Positions 53,668 through 63,030 are shown, numbered from the stretch's first letter. The stretch: DNA of 64,000 nucleotides from Hyphomicrobiaceae bacterium (GCA_020637815.1 JACKJS010000001.1:1178001-1242000), one strand, 5' to 3'. The notes: generated from the sequence alone by a model not told the origin. Numbers and translations are program-made.

Positions 53668-56364
53668 TTACAGCTGACTTTTCAGCGCCGCCTGGGCCGC
53701 GGCCAGCCGTGCGACGGGGACCCGGTATGGCGAACAGGAGACATAGCTGAGCCCGATTTTCTCACAAAATACAATGGTTTGCGGGTCGCCGCCATGCTCG
53801 CCGCAGATGCCTATTTTGAGGTCTGGACGGACCGCGCGGGCACGCGTAACGCCGATTTCCATGAGCTCGCCGACCGCCGCGTCGAGCGTCATAAACGGAT
53901 CGTGGTTAATGATCCCCTTGTCTGCGTACTCGCCTAGGAATCGCCCGGCATCGTCGCGGCTGAGGCCAAATGTGGTTTGGGTTAGATCATTGGTTCCAAA
54001 GGAGAAAAACTCAGCCGATTCGGCGATCTCCCCGGCCATGAGGCAGGCGCGCGGCAGTTCGACCATGGAACCGACCTGAAACGCGAGGCTCGTCCCGCGC
54101 TCTTCCTCGACAGCGCGCGCAGTGACTAGGATGCGTTCCTTGACGATATCGAGTTCTCGCTTGGTGGCTACGAGCGGCACCATGATTTCGGGCCGGACAC
54201 GATCGTGTAGTTCCGCCCCGGCCTCGATCGCCGCCTCGAAGACCGCTCGGGCCTGCATGTCCACAATTTCCGGATAGGTGACGAGCAGTCGCGCCCCGCG
54301 CTGTCCCAGCATAGGATTGAATTCGCTGAGGACGGCGATGCGCCGTTTCAGTTGGGCGACGCCAACCCCCATGGCCTCGGCCACGTCGACGATCGCATCC
54401 TCTTCGCTCGGCAGGAATTCGTGGAGGGGCGGATCGAACAGGCGGATCGTCACCGGCTGCCCCGCCATGATCTCGAACAGTTCGATGAAGTCCTGGCGTT
54501 GCGCGGGAAGAAGTTCGGCCAGCGCCGCGCGGCGGCTTTCCTTCGTCTCGGCGAGGATCATCTCGCGCATGGCCACGATGCGGTTCTCTTGGAAGAACAT
54601 ATGTTCGGTCCGGCACAGGCCGATGCCCTCGGCACCGAAATCGCGTGCATGCCGCGCATCGGCGGGCGTATCGGCATTGGCGCGGACGTCCATGCGCCGG
54701 AAGCCGTCGGCCCATTCCATCAAGGTCGCGAAATCCGGCGACAAATCCGGCTGGCGCATGGTCACGCGCCCCTTGATCAGCTTCCCGGACGATCCGTCGA
54801 TCGTGACGATGTCGCCCTTGTGCATGACCGCACCGCCGGCCTCCAACGTCTCCCGTTCGAGATCGATATGCGCCGCGGCGGCGCCTGCCACACACGGACG
54901 TCCCATGCCGCGTGCCACCACGGCCGCGTGGCTCGTCATGCCGCCACGTGTGGTGATGACGCCGACCGCGGCGTGCATGCCTTGAACGTCTTCGGGCGAG
55001 GTCTCGATACGCGCGAGGATCACAGTGTGGCCTTGCGCCTTCATATGCACTGCCTCGTCCGCGTCGAACACGATCTCGCCGGAGGCGGCGCCCGGCGAGG
55101 CCGGCAGCCCTTTCGCAAGCACCGTCATCTCCGCGTTCGGATCGAGCGTCGGATGCAGGAGCTGGTCGAGCCGTGCCGGATCGAGGCTCGCGACCGCCTC
55201 TTGCTTCGAGATAATGCCCTCCTCGGCCATATCGACCGCGATCTTCAGCGCCGCCTGGGTCGAGCGCTTGCCGGACCGCGTCTGCAGCATGAAGAGCTTG
55301 CCTTCCTCGATCGTGAACTCGATGTCCTGAAGATCGCGGAAGTGCTTTTCGAGTGCCGCGCAGGACGCCTTCAGCTCGGCGAACGCCTCGGGCATTAGCG
55401 CCTCGAGAGATGCCTTTCCGTTGCCGTTCGCCGCGCTTTGCTTTTCAGTCAGAGGCTGGGGCGTGCGCAGGCCCGCAACCACGTCCTCTCCTTGCGCGTT
55501 CAAAAGATACTCGCCGAACAGGGCGTTCTCGCCCGTGGATGGATTGCGCGTGAACACGACGCCCGTGGCGCTTTGGTCGCCTTTGTTGCCGAACACCATC
55601 GTCTGAACGGTGACGGCGGTGCCCCAATCGTCCGGGATGTCGTGCAGCCGCCGATAGGCGATGGCGCGGGCGTTCTGCCAGGAGCCGAACACGGCGGAGA
55701 TCGCACCCCAAAGCTGCTCGCGCAGATCCTGCGGGAAGGGCATGCCGAACTCTTTTGCGACCAGCGCCTTGTAGGCACCGATGATCTCGACCCAGTTCTC
55801 CGCCTGGAGCTGCGGATCCAGCTCGAACCCCTTCAATGCCTTGTAGTTCTCGAGAATGTCCTCGAACAGGCCATGGTCGAGCCCGAGCACCACGTCCGCA
55901 TACATCTGAATGAAGCGGCGATAGGTGTCGTAGGCGAAACGGCGATCGCCGGTTCGCCTAGCCAAACCTTCGACGGTCTTGTCGTTGAGGCCGAGATTGA
56001 GAACCGTGTCCATCATGCCCGGCATGGAGGCGCGCGCGCCGGAGCGGACGGAGACCAGCAACGGATGTTCCACATCGCCGAAATGAGCGCCTGCGATCGC
56101 CGCCATCTTTTCGAGAGCTTCATCCACCATCGGCTTCAGCTCTTCGGGGAGACTTCGGCCTTGCTCGTAGTAGGCCGCGCAAACATCAGTGGAGATGGTG
56201 AAACCTGCGGGAACGTTGAGCTCGATGCGTGACATCTCAGCGAGATGGGCACCCTTGCCGCCGAGGCGGTCCTTGTCCGCGGCGGAACCGTCGGCGGCAC
56301 CGCCGCCGAAGCTGTACACCCATTTGGGCGTTTGGTCCGCCATCGAAGCCTCGCTCACATTCAA
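53668..56364 (-). CDS. ppdK: Pyruvate, phosphate dikinase
   Basis: 898 residues; GGGAG precedes the ATG, with an alternative ATG at 56343. It interconverts pyruvate, ATP and Pi with PEP, AMP and PPi. The ATP-grasp domain starts with GGKGAHLAEMSRIELNVPAG. The phosphorylated His lies in TRGGMTSHAAVVARGMGRPC near 470, and the PEP domain has GLCRTEHMFF and SFGTNDLTQTTFGLSRDD. The C-terminal IGICGEHGGDP carries the catalytic Cys. All expected parts are present. Confidence 0.97.
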   Translation of the reverse strand: MNVSEASMADQTPKWVYSFGGGAADGSAADKDRLGGKGAHLAEMSRIELNVPAGFTISTDVCAAYYEQGRSLPEELKPMVDEALEKMAAIAGAHFGDVEHPLLVSVRSGARASMPGMMDTVLNLGLNDKTVEGLARRTGDRRFAYDTYRRFIQMYADVVLGLDHGLFEDILENYKALKGFELDPQLQAENWVEIIGAYKALVAKEFGMPFPQDLREQLWGAISAVFGSWQNARAIAYRRLHDIPDDWGTAVTVQTMVFGNKGDQSATGVVFTRNPSTGENALFGEYLLNAQGEDVVAGLRTPQPLTEKQSAANGNGKASLEALMPEAFAELKASCAALEKHFRDLQDIEFTIEEGKLFMLQTRSGKRSTQAALKIAVDMAEEGIISKQEAVASLDPARLDQLLHPTLDPNAEMTVLAKGLPASPGAASGEIVFDADEAVHMKAQGHTVILARIETSPEDVQGMHAAVGVITTRGGMTSHAAVVARGMGRPCVAGAAAAHIDLERETLEAGGAVMHKGDIVTIDGSSGKLIKGRVTMRQPDLSPDFATLMEWADGFRRMDVRANADTPADARHARDFGAEGIGLCRTEHMFFQENRIVAMREMILAETKESRRAALAELLPAQRQDFIELFEIMAGQPVTIRLFDPPLHEFLPSEEDAIVDVAEAMGVGVAQLKRRIAVLSEFNPMLGQRGARLLVTYPEIVDMQARAVFEAAIEAGAELHDRVRPEIMVPLVATKRELDIVKERILVTARAVEEERGTSLAFQVGSMVELPRACLMAGEIAESAEFFSFGTNDLTQTTFGLSRDDAGRFLGEYADKGIINHDPFMTLDAAVGELMEIGVTRARAVRPDLKIGICGEHGGDPQTIVFCEKIGLSYVSCSPYRVPVARLAAAQAALKSQL

Positions 56365-56451
56365 CTCCCAGTTTGCCCAGTGCCACCTCTTTTAGCGCGG
56401 CGAACGCATGAGGCACAAACCGCCAGAACCCAACCGTCCAACGCAACGGTC

Positions 56452-56865
56452 CTAAAGCCGAACGGGACGCCGCGTCTTCGCGTTCCAATGCGCCAAAAAA
56501 TCGCCGCCGGGAATGATCCGGGGGCTGGGCGGCGATGCCACGCCGTAGGTCCAGGCGGCAATCCGCCCTGCCCCGGCCACGGACACTTGGAGAACGATGC
56601 GCTCGTAATTCGGATCTCCGGCCTCGTAGGCGTCGATCTCCGCCAGGAGGCGCCCGCCGCGCGGCAGCGCGAAGACATCGCCTACAATTCGGGCCGCGGC
56701 GTTCTCGTCGAACAGCGCGGCAGGATACCAGCCCATGTCGTAGAGATGGCCCGGCACGTGAGCCTTGCCGATATGCCGCGCCTGAGCGGACAGACGCTTT
56801 GCCATGGGGTGATTGCTACCCTGGCGGAGCGTGCCATAGACGAAAATGTGTCCGGGATCACTCAC
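56452..56865 (-). CDS. Gamma-glutamylcyclotransferase-like (AIG2) protein
   Basis: 137 residues. The fold start FVYGTLRQGSNHPMAKRL is diagnostic. GHLYDMGWYPAALFDENAAA follows, and IDAYEAGDPNYERIVLQVSV holds the conserved acidic residue used in catalysis. It may act on gamma-glutamyl compounds, but many members are uncharacterised. It overlaps the VOC gene as ATGA within a long leftward operon. Confidence 0.85.
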   Translation of the reverse strand: MSDPGHIFVYGTLRQGSNHPMAKRLSAQARHIGKAHVPGHLYDMGWYPAALFDENAAARIVGDVFALPRGGRLLAEIDAYEAGDPNYERIVLQVSVAGAGRIAAWTYGVASPPSPRIIPGGDFLAHWNAKTRRPVRL

Positions 56866-57287
56866 ACCGGTAGCTCAAGGCGCCCATCGCTGCCCAACGG
56901 CCAAAATGGATTGTAGGCGACCTCCCAAGCATGCCCATCGGGATCGGCGAAATAGCCGCCATAGCCACCCCAGAATGTCTTCTCCGCCGGCTTCAGGATT
57001 TTCGCCCCGGCAGTCTCGGCGGTCGCCATCATGGCATCGACCTCTGCTTCGCTCGCGCAATTCATGGCGACCGTAATGCCGCCATTGCCGGTCCAGAGAC
57101 TGCTCGCCTTTGCGTCATTCTCAAGCGCATCGCGGCCGAATAGTCCGAGAGCGACCGGACCGGCCTGAATAAAAGTCACCGCTTCTTGGCTGGCGCCTGA
57201 TTTCTTGAAGCCCAAGCGTTCGTAAAATGCCGTGGCAGCTGCGACGTCCCGAACGCCGAGCGTCACCAAGCTGATATGAGGCGCCAT
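56862..57287 (-). CDS. VOC-superfamily (glyoxalase-like) protein
   Basis: 141 residues with two beta-alpha-beta-beta-beta units: SLVTLGVRDVAAATAFYERL at the start, and GYGGYFADPDGHAWEVAYNP near the end, which contains the metal-binding pattern. The fold covers glyoxalases, dioxygenases and resistance proteins; the reaction is unknown. Eight bases after glyS and overlapping the next gene. Confidence 0.88.
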   Translation of the reverse strand: MAPHISLVTLGVRDVAAATAFYERLGFKKSGASQEAVTFIQAGPVALGLFGRDALENDAKASSLWTGNGGITVAMNCASEAEVDAMMATAETAGAKILKPAEKTFWGGYGGYFADPDGHAWEVAYNPFWPLGSDGRLELPV

Positions 57288-57295
57288 GATCGGCC

Positions 57296-59437
57296 CTACC
57301 CCGCGATCTTCGAGAAATCGGCGACGGTCTTGGTCGTGCTGCGGATGCGGTTCAGGAGCCGCAGGCGGTTCTCGCGCAATTTGGGATCGTCGGCGTTCAC
57401 AGTGACCGCATCGAAGAAGGCATCGACCGGCGCGCGGAGCTTGGCCATGGCGGCCATGGCAGCCTCGAAATCTTCGTCCGCGACGGCCTTGGCCGCGGCC
57501 TTCTCGACCACATCGACCGCCTTTGCCAGCGCCTTTTCCTCCGGCGCTTCGAGCAGCTTCGAATCGGGCGCGTCGTCGTAAGCGCGCTTATCTTTCTTCT
57601 CCTCGATGCGAAGAATATTCGCCGCGCGCTTGGTTCCCGCAAGCAGGTTCGCGCCGTCGTCGGTGTCGAGAAACCGGCCCAGCGCTTCGACACGGCGCAC
57701 GATCATCAAGAGATCGTCGCCCCCGAGCGCGAACACCGCGTCCACCAGATCGTGCCGCGCACCTTGATCGCGCAACTGAACGCGGAGTCGGTCCCGGACG
57801 AAGTCTTGAGCATCGGACGCACCCAAAGCCGATACGACCTTCGCTAAGGTGTCACGAACGGACCCGAGCGGTTCCGACGGTCCAAGCAGTCGGCGCACGC
57901 CCTCTTCAACAAACCTGTTCTTCTGGTCCGTGTACTGTCCAACTGCTTTCGCAAATGCCCACCAGAGAGATAGCTCAATTTTGTTTTCGATTATGGTTCG
58001 AATGACGCCAAGCGCCGCTCTTCGCAGTGCGTAAGGGTCTTTCGAACCGGTTGGCTTCTCGTCGACCATCCAAAAGCCTGCCAGCGTGTCAAGCTTGTCG
58101 GCGAGCGCCAGGGCAATGGACACGGGCGCAGTCGGGACTTCATCCGAAGGCCCGGCGGGCTTGTAGTGATCGGCAATGGCGTTGGCGACGGTGGGGCGCT
58201 CCTTCTGGTCGAGCGCGTAGTAGCGGCCCATGACGCCCTGCAACTCCGGGAATTCGCCAACCATGTCGCTGACGAGGTCGGCCTTGCAGAGAATGCCGGC
58301 GCGCTCGGCGTCCTCCGCGTCCGCACCAACGATTGGTGCGAGGTCCTTCGCGAGATGCCAGATGCGCTGTATGCGGTCGTATTGGCTGCCGAGCTTTTCG
58401 TGGAAAGTGATCTCCTTCAGCTTCGGCACCCAAGTCTCGAGCGAGACCTTGCGATCCTGATCGAAGAAGAACTTCGCATCCGACAGCCGCGCGGCGATGA
58501 CGCGCTCATTGCCTTGGGTTATCGCGGTCCCGCCGTCCTCGGCCTCGAGATTGGCAACCAGCACGAAGCGGTTGGCGAGGTCATCGCCCTTCGTCACCGA
58601 GAAGCACTTCTGATGCGCCTTCATGGAGGTGGCGAGCACTTCCGGCGGCACGCTCAAGAAGTCCTCGTCGAAGCTTCCCATGAGCGGCACCGGCCATTCG
58701 GTGAGCCCCGCGTTCTCGGCCAGCAATCCAGCGTCCTCGACGAGCCCGAAGCCATGCTCGCTTGCGCACGCGCGTGCCGCGTCCAGGATCGTGGCGGCGC
58801 GCACGTCGCCGTCGAGAATGACGAAGGCTTTTTTGAGTTTTGCCTGGTAGTCGGCGAAGTCCTTCACGGCGAGGTCCTTAGGCGCCATGAAGCGATGGCC
58901 GCGCGTGACCTTGCCGCTTTCGATGCCGTCGATGTCGAACGCCACGACCTTGCCGTCAAGCAGGCAGAGGATGGAATGGAGCGGACGCACCCAGCGGAGT
59001 TTGCCCGCGCCCCAGCGCATGGCCTTCGGCCACGGAAAGGTGCGCACGATCTCCGGCACGATCTCGGCGATGACATCGGCCGTGTCGCGCCCCGGCTTTT
59101 CGATCAGCGCGACATAGAAATCGCCCTTCTTGTCCTCGCGGATCTCCGCCTCGTCCAGCGAGCCTAGTCCGGCCGCCTTCAAAAAACCCTCGACGGCCTT
59201 GTCCGGCGCGCCGACCCGAGGACCCTTGCGTTCGTCGCGCACGTCCGGCGAGCGTTTCGGCAGACCGTTCACGACGGCCGTCAGCCGGCGCGGCGTGGCG
59301 AAGGTCTTGATCTCGTCGAAGTCGAGACCGGCCGCCTTCAGCTTCTCGTCGAGAAGCCGCGCGAGGTCTCCTTGCGCGCGCGTCTGCATACGCGCCGGAA
59401 TCTCCTCGGAGAAAAACTCGAGCAAGAGTTCAGCCAT
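57296..59437 (-). CDS. glyS: Glycine-tRNA ligase beta subunit
   Basis: 713 residues. The N-terminal LLLEFFSEEIPARMQTRAQG is the subunit signature. KMFFDQD-type segment (DAKFFFDQDRKVSLETWVPK), DLVSDMVGEFPELQGVMGRY and the C-terminal anticodon-binding domain (RRVEALGRFLDTDDGANLLA) follow. With the alpha subunit it charges tRNA-Gly in the heterotetrameric bacterial enzyme. A VOC gene separates glyQ from glyS. Confidence 0.97.
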   Translation of the reverse strand: MAELLLEFFSEEIPARMQTRAQGDLARLLDEKLKAAGLDFDEIKTFATPRRLTAVVNGLPKRSPDVRDERKGPRVGAPDKAVEGFLKAAGLGSLDEAEIREDKKGDFYVALIEKPGRDTADVIAEIVPEIVRTFPWPKAMRWGAGKLRWVRPLHSILCLLDGKVVAFDIDGIESGKVTRGHRFMAPKDLAVKDFADYQAKLKKAFVILDGDVRAATILDAARACASEHGFGLVEDAGLLAENAGLTEWPVPLMGSFDEDFLSVPPEVLATSMKAHQKCFSVTKGDDLANRFVLVANLEAEDGGTAITQGNERVIAARLSDAKFFFDQDRKVSLETWVPKLKEITFHEKLGSQYDRIQRIWHLAKDLAPIVGADAEDAERAGILCKADLVSDMVGEFPELQGVMGRYYALDQKERPTVANAIADHYKPAGPSDEVPTAPVSIALALADKLDTLAGFWMVDEKPTGSKDPYALRRAALGVIRTIIENKIELSLWWAFAKAVGQYTDQKNRFVEEGVRRLLGPSEPLGSVRDTLAKVVSALGASDAQDFVRDRLRVQLRDQGARHDLVDAVFALGGDDLLMIVRRVEALGRFLDTDDGANLLAGTKRAANILRIEEKKDKRAYDDAPDSKLLEAPEEKALAKAVDVVEKAAAKAVADEDFEAAMAAMAKLRAPVDAFFDAVTVNADDPKLRENRLRLLNRIRSTTKTVADFSKIAG

Positions 59438-59443
59438 CGCGCG

Positions 59444-59845
59444 CTAGGCTCCTTTCCGCGCGAGGTCTTGACCGAAACCGATGTCCTGGTCGTCAAGATC
59501 CTGGATTCCGAATTCGAGAACGCCGTAGGGCTTTTCGCCGAGGTGGTAGTCGATCAGTGCACCGCGTTCCGTCAGTTCGTCATACATGGCGCGCGCATCG
59601 TCGACCCAGAAATAGGCGTTCCACATCTTGTCCTTGATGTGCCAATGGGGAACGGCCTCGCGCGCTTCGGGCACCTGGGTCAGCATGACATGGGCCCCAT
59701 CGCGCGCGGCGATGGCGAAATCCGCCGGCTCGCCCCACACGCCGAGCGTGCGGAAACCGACCTTGTCGGCCCAATAGGAAATCGTCTTCGGCAAATCGCG
59801 CGCGAACAGCACGGGGGCTTGATGCAAGATCGTCGCTTGACTCAT
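59444..59845 (-). CDS. VOC-superfamily protein inserted between glyQ and glyS
   Basis: 133 residues from ATG at 59845, overlapping the glyQ stop as ATGA. VOC features: QAPVLFARDLPKTISYWADK, VGFRTLGVWGEPADFAIAAR and KMWNAYFWVDDARAMYDELT, ending with GVLEFGIQDLDDQDIGFGQD. This resembles bleomycin-resistance-like or glyoxalase-like members. It ends six bases before glyS, so it is translated with the synthetase subunits. Confidence 0.88.
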   Translation of the reverse strand: MSQATILHQAPVLFARDLPKTISYWADKVGFRTLGVWGEPADFAIAARDGAHVMLTQVPEAREAVPHWHIKDKMWNAYFWVDDARAMYDELTERGALIDYHLGEKPYGVLEFGIQDLDDQDIGFGQDLARKGA

Positions 59846-60771
59846 GACGCACCGCCCGCCTCGGTCTTGAGCCACGCGGCGCAGCATGCCTTGGCAAGAT
59901 CGCGCACGCGCAGGATATAGGCCTGCCGCTCCGTCACGGAAATCACGCCGCGCGCATCCAAGAGATTGAAGATGTGCGAGGCTTTGATGGCCTGATCGTA
60001 GGCGGGCAGCACCATCAAATGGCGGCCGCCGTTCTCGCCTGCTTCCAACAGCGCCTTGCACTCTGCCTCCGCATCGCGGAAATGCTCGAACAGCTTCGCT
60101 GTGTTCGCATGCTCGAAATTATGCCGGGAATATTCCTGCTCGGCCTGGTGGAAGACATCGCCGTAGGTGACTTTGGCGTCACCTTCCCCGCCGTTGAAGT
60201 TGAGGTCGTAGACGTTGTCGACGCCCTGCACATACATGGCCAGGCGCTCGAGGCCGTAGGTCAGTTCGCCGGAGACCGGGTCGCAATCGAACCCGCCCAC
60301 CTGCTGGAAGTAGGTGAACTGCGAGACTTCCATGCCGTCGCACCACACTTCCCAGCCAAGCCCCCAGGCGCCGAGCGTGGGGCTCTCCCAGTCGTCCTCG
60401 ACAAAGCGGATGTCGTGGTTCTTCGGGTCGATGCCGATGGCGTAGAGGCTGTCGAGATAAAGGTCCTGAATGTCCGCCGGCGATGGCTTCAGGATGACCT
60501 GGAACTGGTAATAGTGCTGGAGCCGGTTGGGGTTCTCGCCATAGCGGCCGTCCTTGGGCCGCCGCGAGGGCTGGACATAGGCCGCGCGCCAATGCTTGGG
60601 GCCAAGCGAGCGCAGCGTCGTCGCGGGATGGAACGTGCCGGCGCCGATCTCCATGTCGTATGGCTGGAGAATGACGCAGCCCTGATCGGCCCAAAAGCGC
60701 TGCAGCTTCAGGATGAGATCCTGGAACGAAGGCGCGGCGGACCTTTTTGTGGATTTCGAAGGCTTGGACAT
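59842..60771 (-). CDS. glyQ: Glycine-tRNA ligase alpha subunit
   Basis: 309 residues from ATG at 60771 (MSKPSKSTKR). The signature segment SFQDLILKLQRFWADQGCVI, then PYDMEIGAGTFHPATTLRSL, and YVQPSRRPKDGRYGENPNRL form the class II active site. EVSQFTYFQQVGGFDC and ERLAMYVQGVDNVYDL are also present. The first 22 codons of the longer frame are not needed. Confidence 0.97.
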   Translation of the reverse strand: MSKPSKSTKRSAAPSFQDLILKLQRFWADQGCVILQPYDMEIGAGTFHPATTLRSLGPKHWRAAYVQPSRRPKDGRYGENPNRLQHYYQFQVILKPSPADIQDLYLDSLYAIGIDPKNHDIRFVEDDWESPTLGAWGLGWEVWCDGMEVSQFTYFQQVGGFDCDPVSGELTYGLERLAMYVQGVDNVYDLNFNGGEGDAKVTYGDVFHQAEQEYSRHNFEHANTAKLFEHFRDAEAECKALLEAGENGGRHLMVLPAYDQAIKASHIFNLLDARGVISVTERQAYILRVRDLAKACCAAWLKTEAGGAS

Positions 60772-60879
60772 GTCCGATTCGTCAGGGGCGGGATTTCCGC
60801 CGCACGCTATTTCGTTGCGGCCGACAATGGAAGCCATAGAAGGACGGCCATTGCCAACGGGATAGGGCCGGTTCCGGAC

Positions 60880-61077
60880 CTAGCGGGTCTCCTTGGGGCG
60901 ATAGATGCCGGTTTCGGGGTCCTGCTCCAGCGGCACGGCGCTCTCGATATCCCGCCGTTCCATGGCTTCCTCGGCCTTGCGCAGCTCCGCGCGGACCCGC
61001 TCTTGCTCCCGCTTCAGGTGCCGCCTGACCAGAAGCAGGCCCGCGCCGATCGCCGCCAAGAGAAGAAGCTGAGGCAT
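60880..61077 (-). CDS. Small single-pass membrane protein
   Basis: 65 residues from ATG at 61077. One hydrophobic helix (PQLLLLAAIGAGLLLVRRHL) is followed by a charged helix (KREQERVRAELRKAEEAMER) and a short tail. It begins four bases after the SppA-like stop, so it is co-transcribed with it. It could supply a membrane anchor for that peptidase, which lacks its own; this is inference. Confidence 0.65.
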   Translation of the reverse strand: MPQLLLLAAIGAGLLLVRRHLKREQERVRAELRKAEEAMERRDIESAVPLEQDPETGIYRPKETR

Positions 61078-61081
61078 CGCT

Positions 61082-61969
61082 CTACAATCCGAAACGCGAC
61101 CACAGCGCGCGGGCCTCGATCGCGGAAATGACATCCGCGGCGAAGCCGTGCGGCCATTGGCCGAAGTCTAATCCACTTACGCCCGCCGAAACGGACTTCT
61201 TTCCCCGGCGGAGCCACGATGTCGCGGGCGCAACGAGTTTGAACCGGACATCCTCGCCGAAGACCTCGCGCATCCTGGTGCGCAAATCTGACAGCCCGTC
61301 GATCAGGCCGAGTTCGAGTGCCGTCTTGCCGGACCAGAACGCGCCGGTAAACAACTCGTCGTCCGCCTTGGTCAGCTTGCCGCCGCGCCGCGACTTCACC
61401 ATTCCTATGAAGGCCTCGTGGACGTCGAGCTGGATGTCCTTGATGCGTTTCACATCCTCGGGCTTTTCCGGCAGGAAGGGATCGAGCGTGTCCTTGCTCG
61501 TACCGGCCGTGTAGACGCGGCGCTCGACGCCGATCTTCTCCAGCAGGCCTGGAAACCCGAACCCTGCGGCGATCACGCCAATCGACCCGACGATTGAGCT
61601 CGGGTCCGCGTAAATCTCGTCGCCGGCGAGCGAGAGCATGTAGCCTCCCGACGCCGCCACATCCTCGCAAAACGCGTAGACCTTGAGGTTCTTCTCCGCG
61701 GCAAGCGCCCGAATGCGCTTGTGGATCAGCGTGGACTGTACGGCCGCGCCGCCCGGCGAATTGATCTGAATGGCGACCGCTTTGGCTCCACGCATGGCGA
61801 AGGCCTTGTCGATCGAGGCCGCGACCGTCGGCAGCGAAAGTTCCTGCTTGAACGGAGAATTCACGCCGATCGGGCCGCTGAAACGCAGCACCGGCACGAG
61901 GGGACGCGGCTTTGTCCACTTCTCCGGAAGCACGGACTTCATCGCAGTCATAAAACCATTTTCGCTCAT
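61082..61969 (-). CDS. sppA: S49-family signal peptide peptidase (SppA/SohB-like)
   Basis: 295 residues. ClpP-like crotonase fold with VAIQINSPGGAAVQSTLIHK, then the nucleophile Ser in EDVAASGGYMLSLAGDEIYA near 115 and SSIVGSIGVIAAGFGFPGLL. The general-base Lys is likely in TAGTSKDTLDPF. No N-terminal membrane helix is present, unlike classic SppA, so it may be soluble or anchored by a partner. Confidence 0.9.
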   Translation of the reverse strand: MSENGFMTAMKSVLPEKWTKPRPLVPVLRFSGPIGVNSPFKQELSLPTVAASIDKAFAMRGAKAVAIQINSPGGAAVQSTLIHKRIRALAAEKNLKVYAFCEDVAASGGYMLSLAGDEIYADPSSIVGSIGVIAAGFGFPGLLEKIGVERRVYTAGTSKDTLDPFLPEKPEDVKRIKDIQLDVHEAFIGMVKSRRGGKLTKADDELFTGAFWSGKTALELGLIDGLSDLRTRMREVFGEDVRFKLVAPATSWLRRGKKSVSAGVSGLDFGQWPHGFAADVISAIEARALWSRFGL

Positions 61970-62216
61970 AAATGCACCGTATCGTGAGACCCGACCAGAT
62001 CAAGAGTTGTCCACTAGATCGGGACCAATAAAGGCTAGACGGGGGCAAGGAAAAGCGCCGCCTCCGCACTCCATTAACGCCGTCCATTAACGTCCATGCG
62101 CGATCGGACATGAGACCGCCCTGCGAACATGCTACAGGTCGATTCCCGCCGGACGTTCCGGTCCGGTGAAAAGCACCGGTGGCGGTTCCGGCGTGCCGTC
62201 CCGAGGAGGACATCCC

Positions 62217-62513
62217 ATGAGAAAGTTTGCGATCCTTGCAAGTTTGGCCGCGGCGGTCGCGCTCGTTTGCGTCACGCTGGCGCCACCTTCCGCTGACGCG
62301 GGCTGGCGCCGCAAGGCCTGGCAGAACGGCTACTACAGCCAGGGCTATTATGGCCGGCGCATCGTAGGCCCCGATCGCTACGACTATGTCCGGCCGCGCG
62401 CCGGGTATTACGCGCCGCGCAGCTGCTATCGGGTACGATATGGCTGTGGCGCCTATCCATACGCCTACTACCCCTATTGGCGCGACCGGACCTACCGGGG
62501 CTGGTACTACTAG
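62217..62513 (+). CDS. Tiny secreted Tyr/Arg-rich protein
   Basis: 98 residues from ATG at 62217 with GAGGAGG upstream. The signal peptide is FAILASLAAAVALVCVTLAP, ending near PSADA. The mature ~70 residues are extraordinarily rich in Tyr, Arg and Gly (YYSQGYYGRRIVGPDRYDYV; YPYAYYPYWRDRTYRGWYY) with two Cys. Similar GWR/Y-rich exported proteins occur in Rhizobiales; function is unknown. A strong hairpin follows. Confidence 0.75.
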   Translation: MRKFAILASLAAAVALVCVTLAPPSADAGWRRKAWQNGYYSQGYYGRRIVGPDRYDYVRPRAGYYAPRSCYRVRYGCGAYPYAYYPYWRDRTYRGWYY

Positions 62514-62541
62514 CGCCACATACGTCTCTGCGACTTTTTTT

Positions 62542-62576
62542 AAAGGGCCGGTCTCCACACAAGGGACCGGCCCTTT
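62542..62576 (+). terminator. Terminator after the Tyr-rich protein gene
   Basis: AAAGGGCCGGTC (62542-62553) pairs perfectly with GACCGGCCCTTT (62565-62576) around an 11-base loop. Its position 29 bases after the stop and the terminal T residues of the stem support a Rho-independent terminator. Confidence 0.75.
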
Positions 62577-62700
62577 GCGTTGCCGCTGAACTTCCCATGA
62601 ATGGGGCCCTCAGACATAGTTCAGCCCCTCGCCTCTAAACCTCTCCTCAAGACCGAGGACTTGAGACGGCGCGACAGGCGCCAAAAGAGAGGTATGAGAG

Positions 62701-63030
62701 ATGCTGAAGACGACAATTCTCGCGGCTGCCGTAGTGATGGCCTTCGGGGTCACGTCCGCCCATGCGAGTCACGATGGCGATCACGGCCGTGGCGGCACCG
62801 AGTACAAGTACGGCGGCGCGGCGCACGAGGCCCATTATCGCGGTTACCGCCACGATGGCCATGACCGCTACGGCTGGCGGCATTGGGACCGCTACGGGCC
62901 GAGCTGGTTCGACTACCGCGGCCGCCCGCATTGCCGCACCGTGCCCCGGAAAGTCTCCATCAAGGTCTGGGACCGCAGGGGCAACCCCTACCACAAATGG
63001 GTTTGGAAAGACGTGAGAGTCTGCGCCTAG
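62701..63030 (+). CDS. Tiny secreted His/Arg/Trp-rich protein
   Basis: 109 residues. The signal peptide LKTTILAAAVVMAFGVTSAH is followed by a His-, Gly- and Tyr-rich segment (GDHGRGGTEYKYGGAAHEAH; YRGYRHDGHDRYGWRHWDRY) and a conserved-looking end (PRKVSIKVWDRRGNPYHKWV) with two cysteines. The His density could bind metal ions; this is inference. AGAGAGG lies upstream of the ATG. Confidence 0.75.
   Translation: MLKTTILAAAVVMAFGVTSAHASHDGDHGRGGTEYKYGGAAHEAHYRGYRHDGHDRYGWRHWDRYGPSWFDYRGRPHCRTVPRKVSIKVWDRRGNPYHKWVWKDVRVCA

Noticed and set aside
61014..62558. 514-codon open frame on minus strand
   Set aside because: Out-of-frame shadow of the SppA-like gene and antisense to the Tyr-rich exported protein; no family features.
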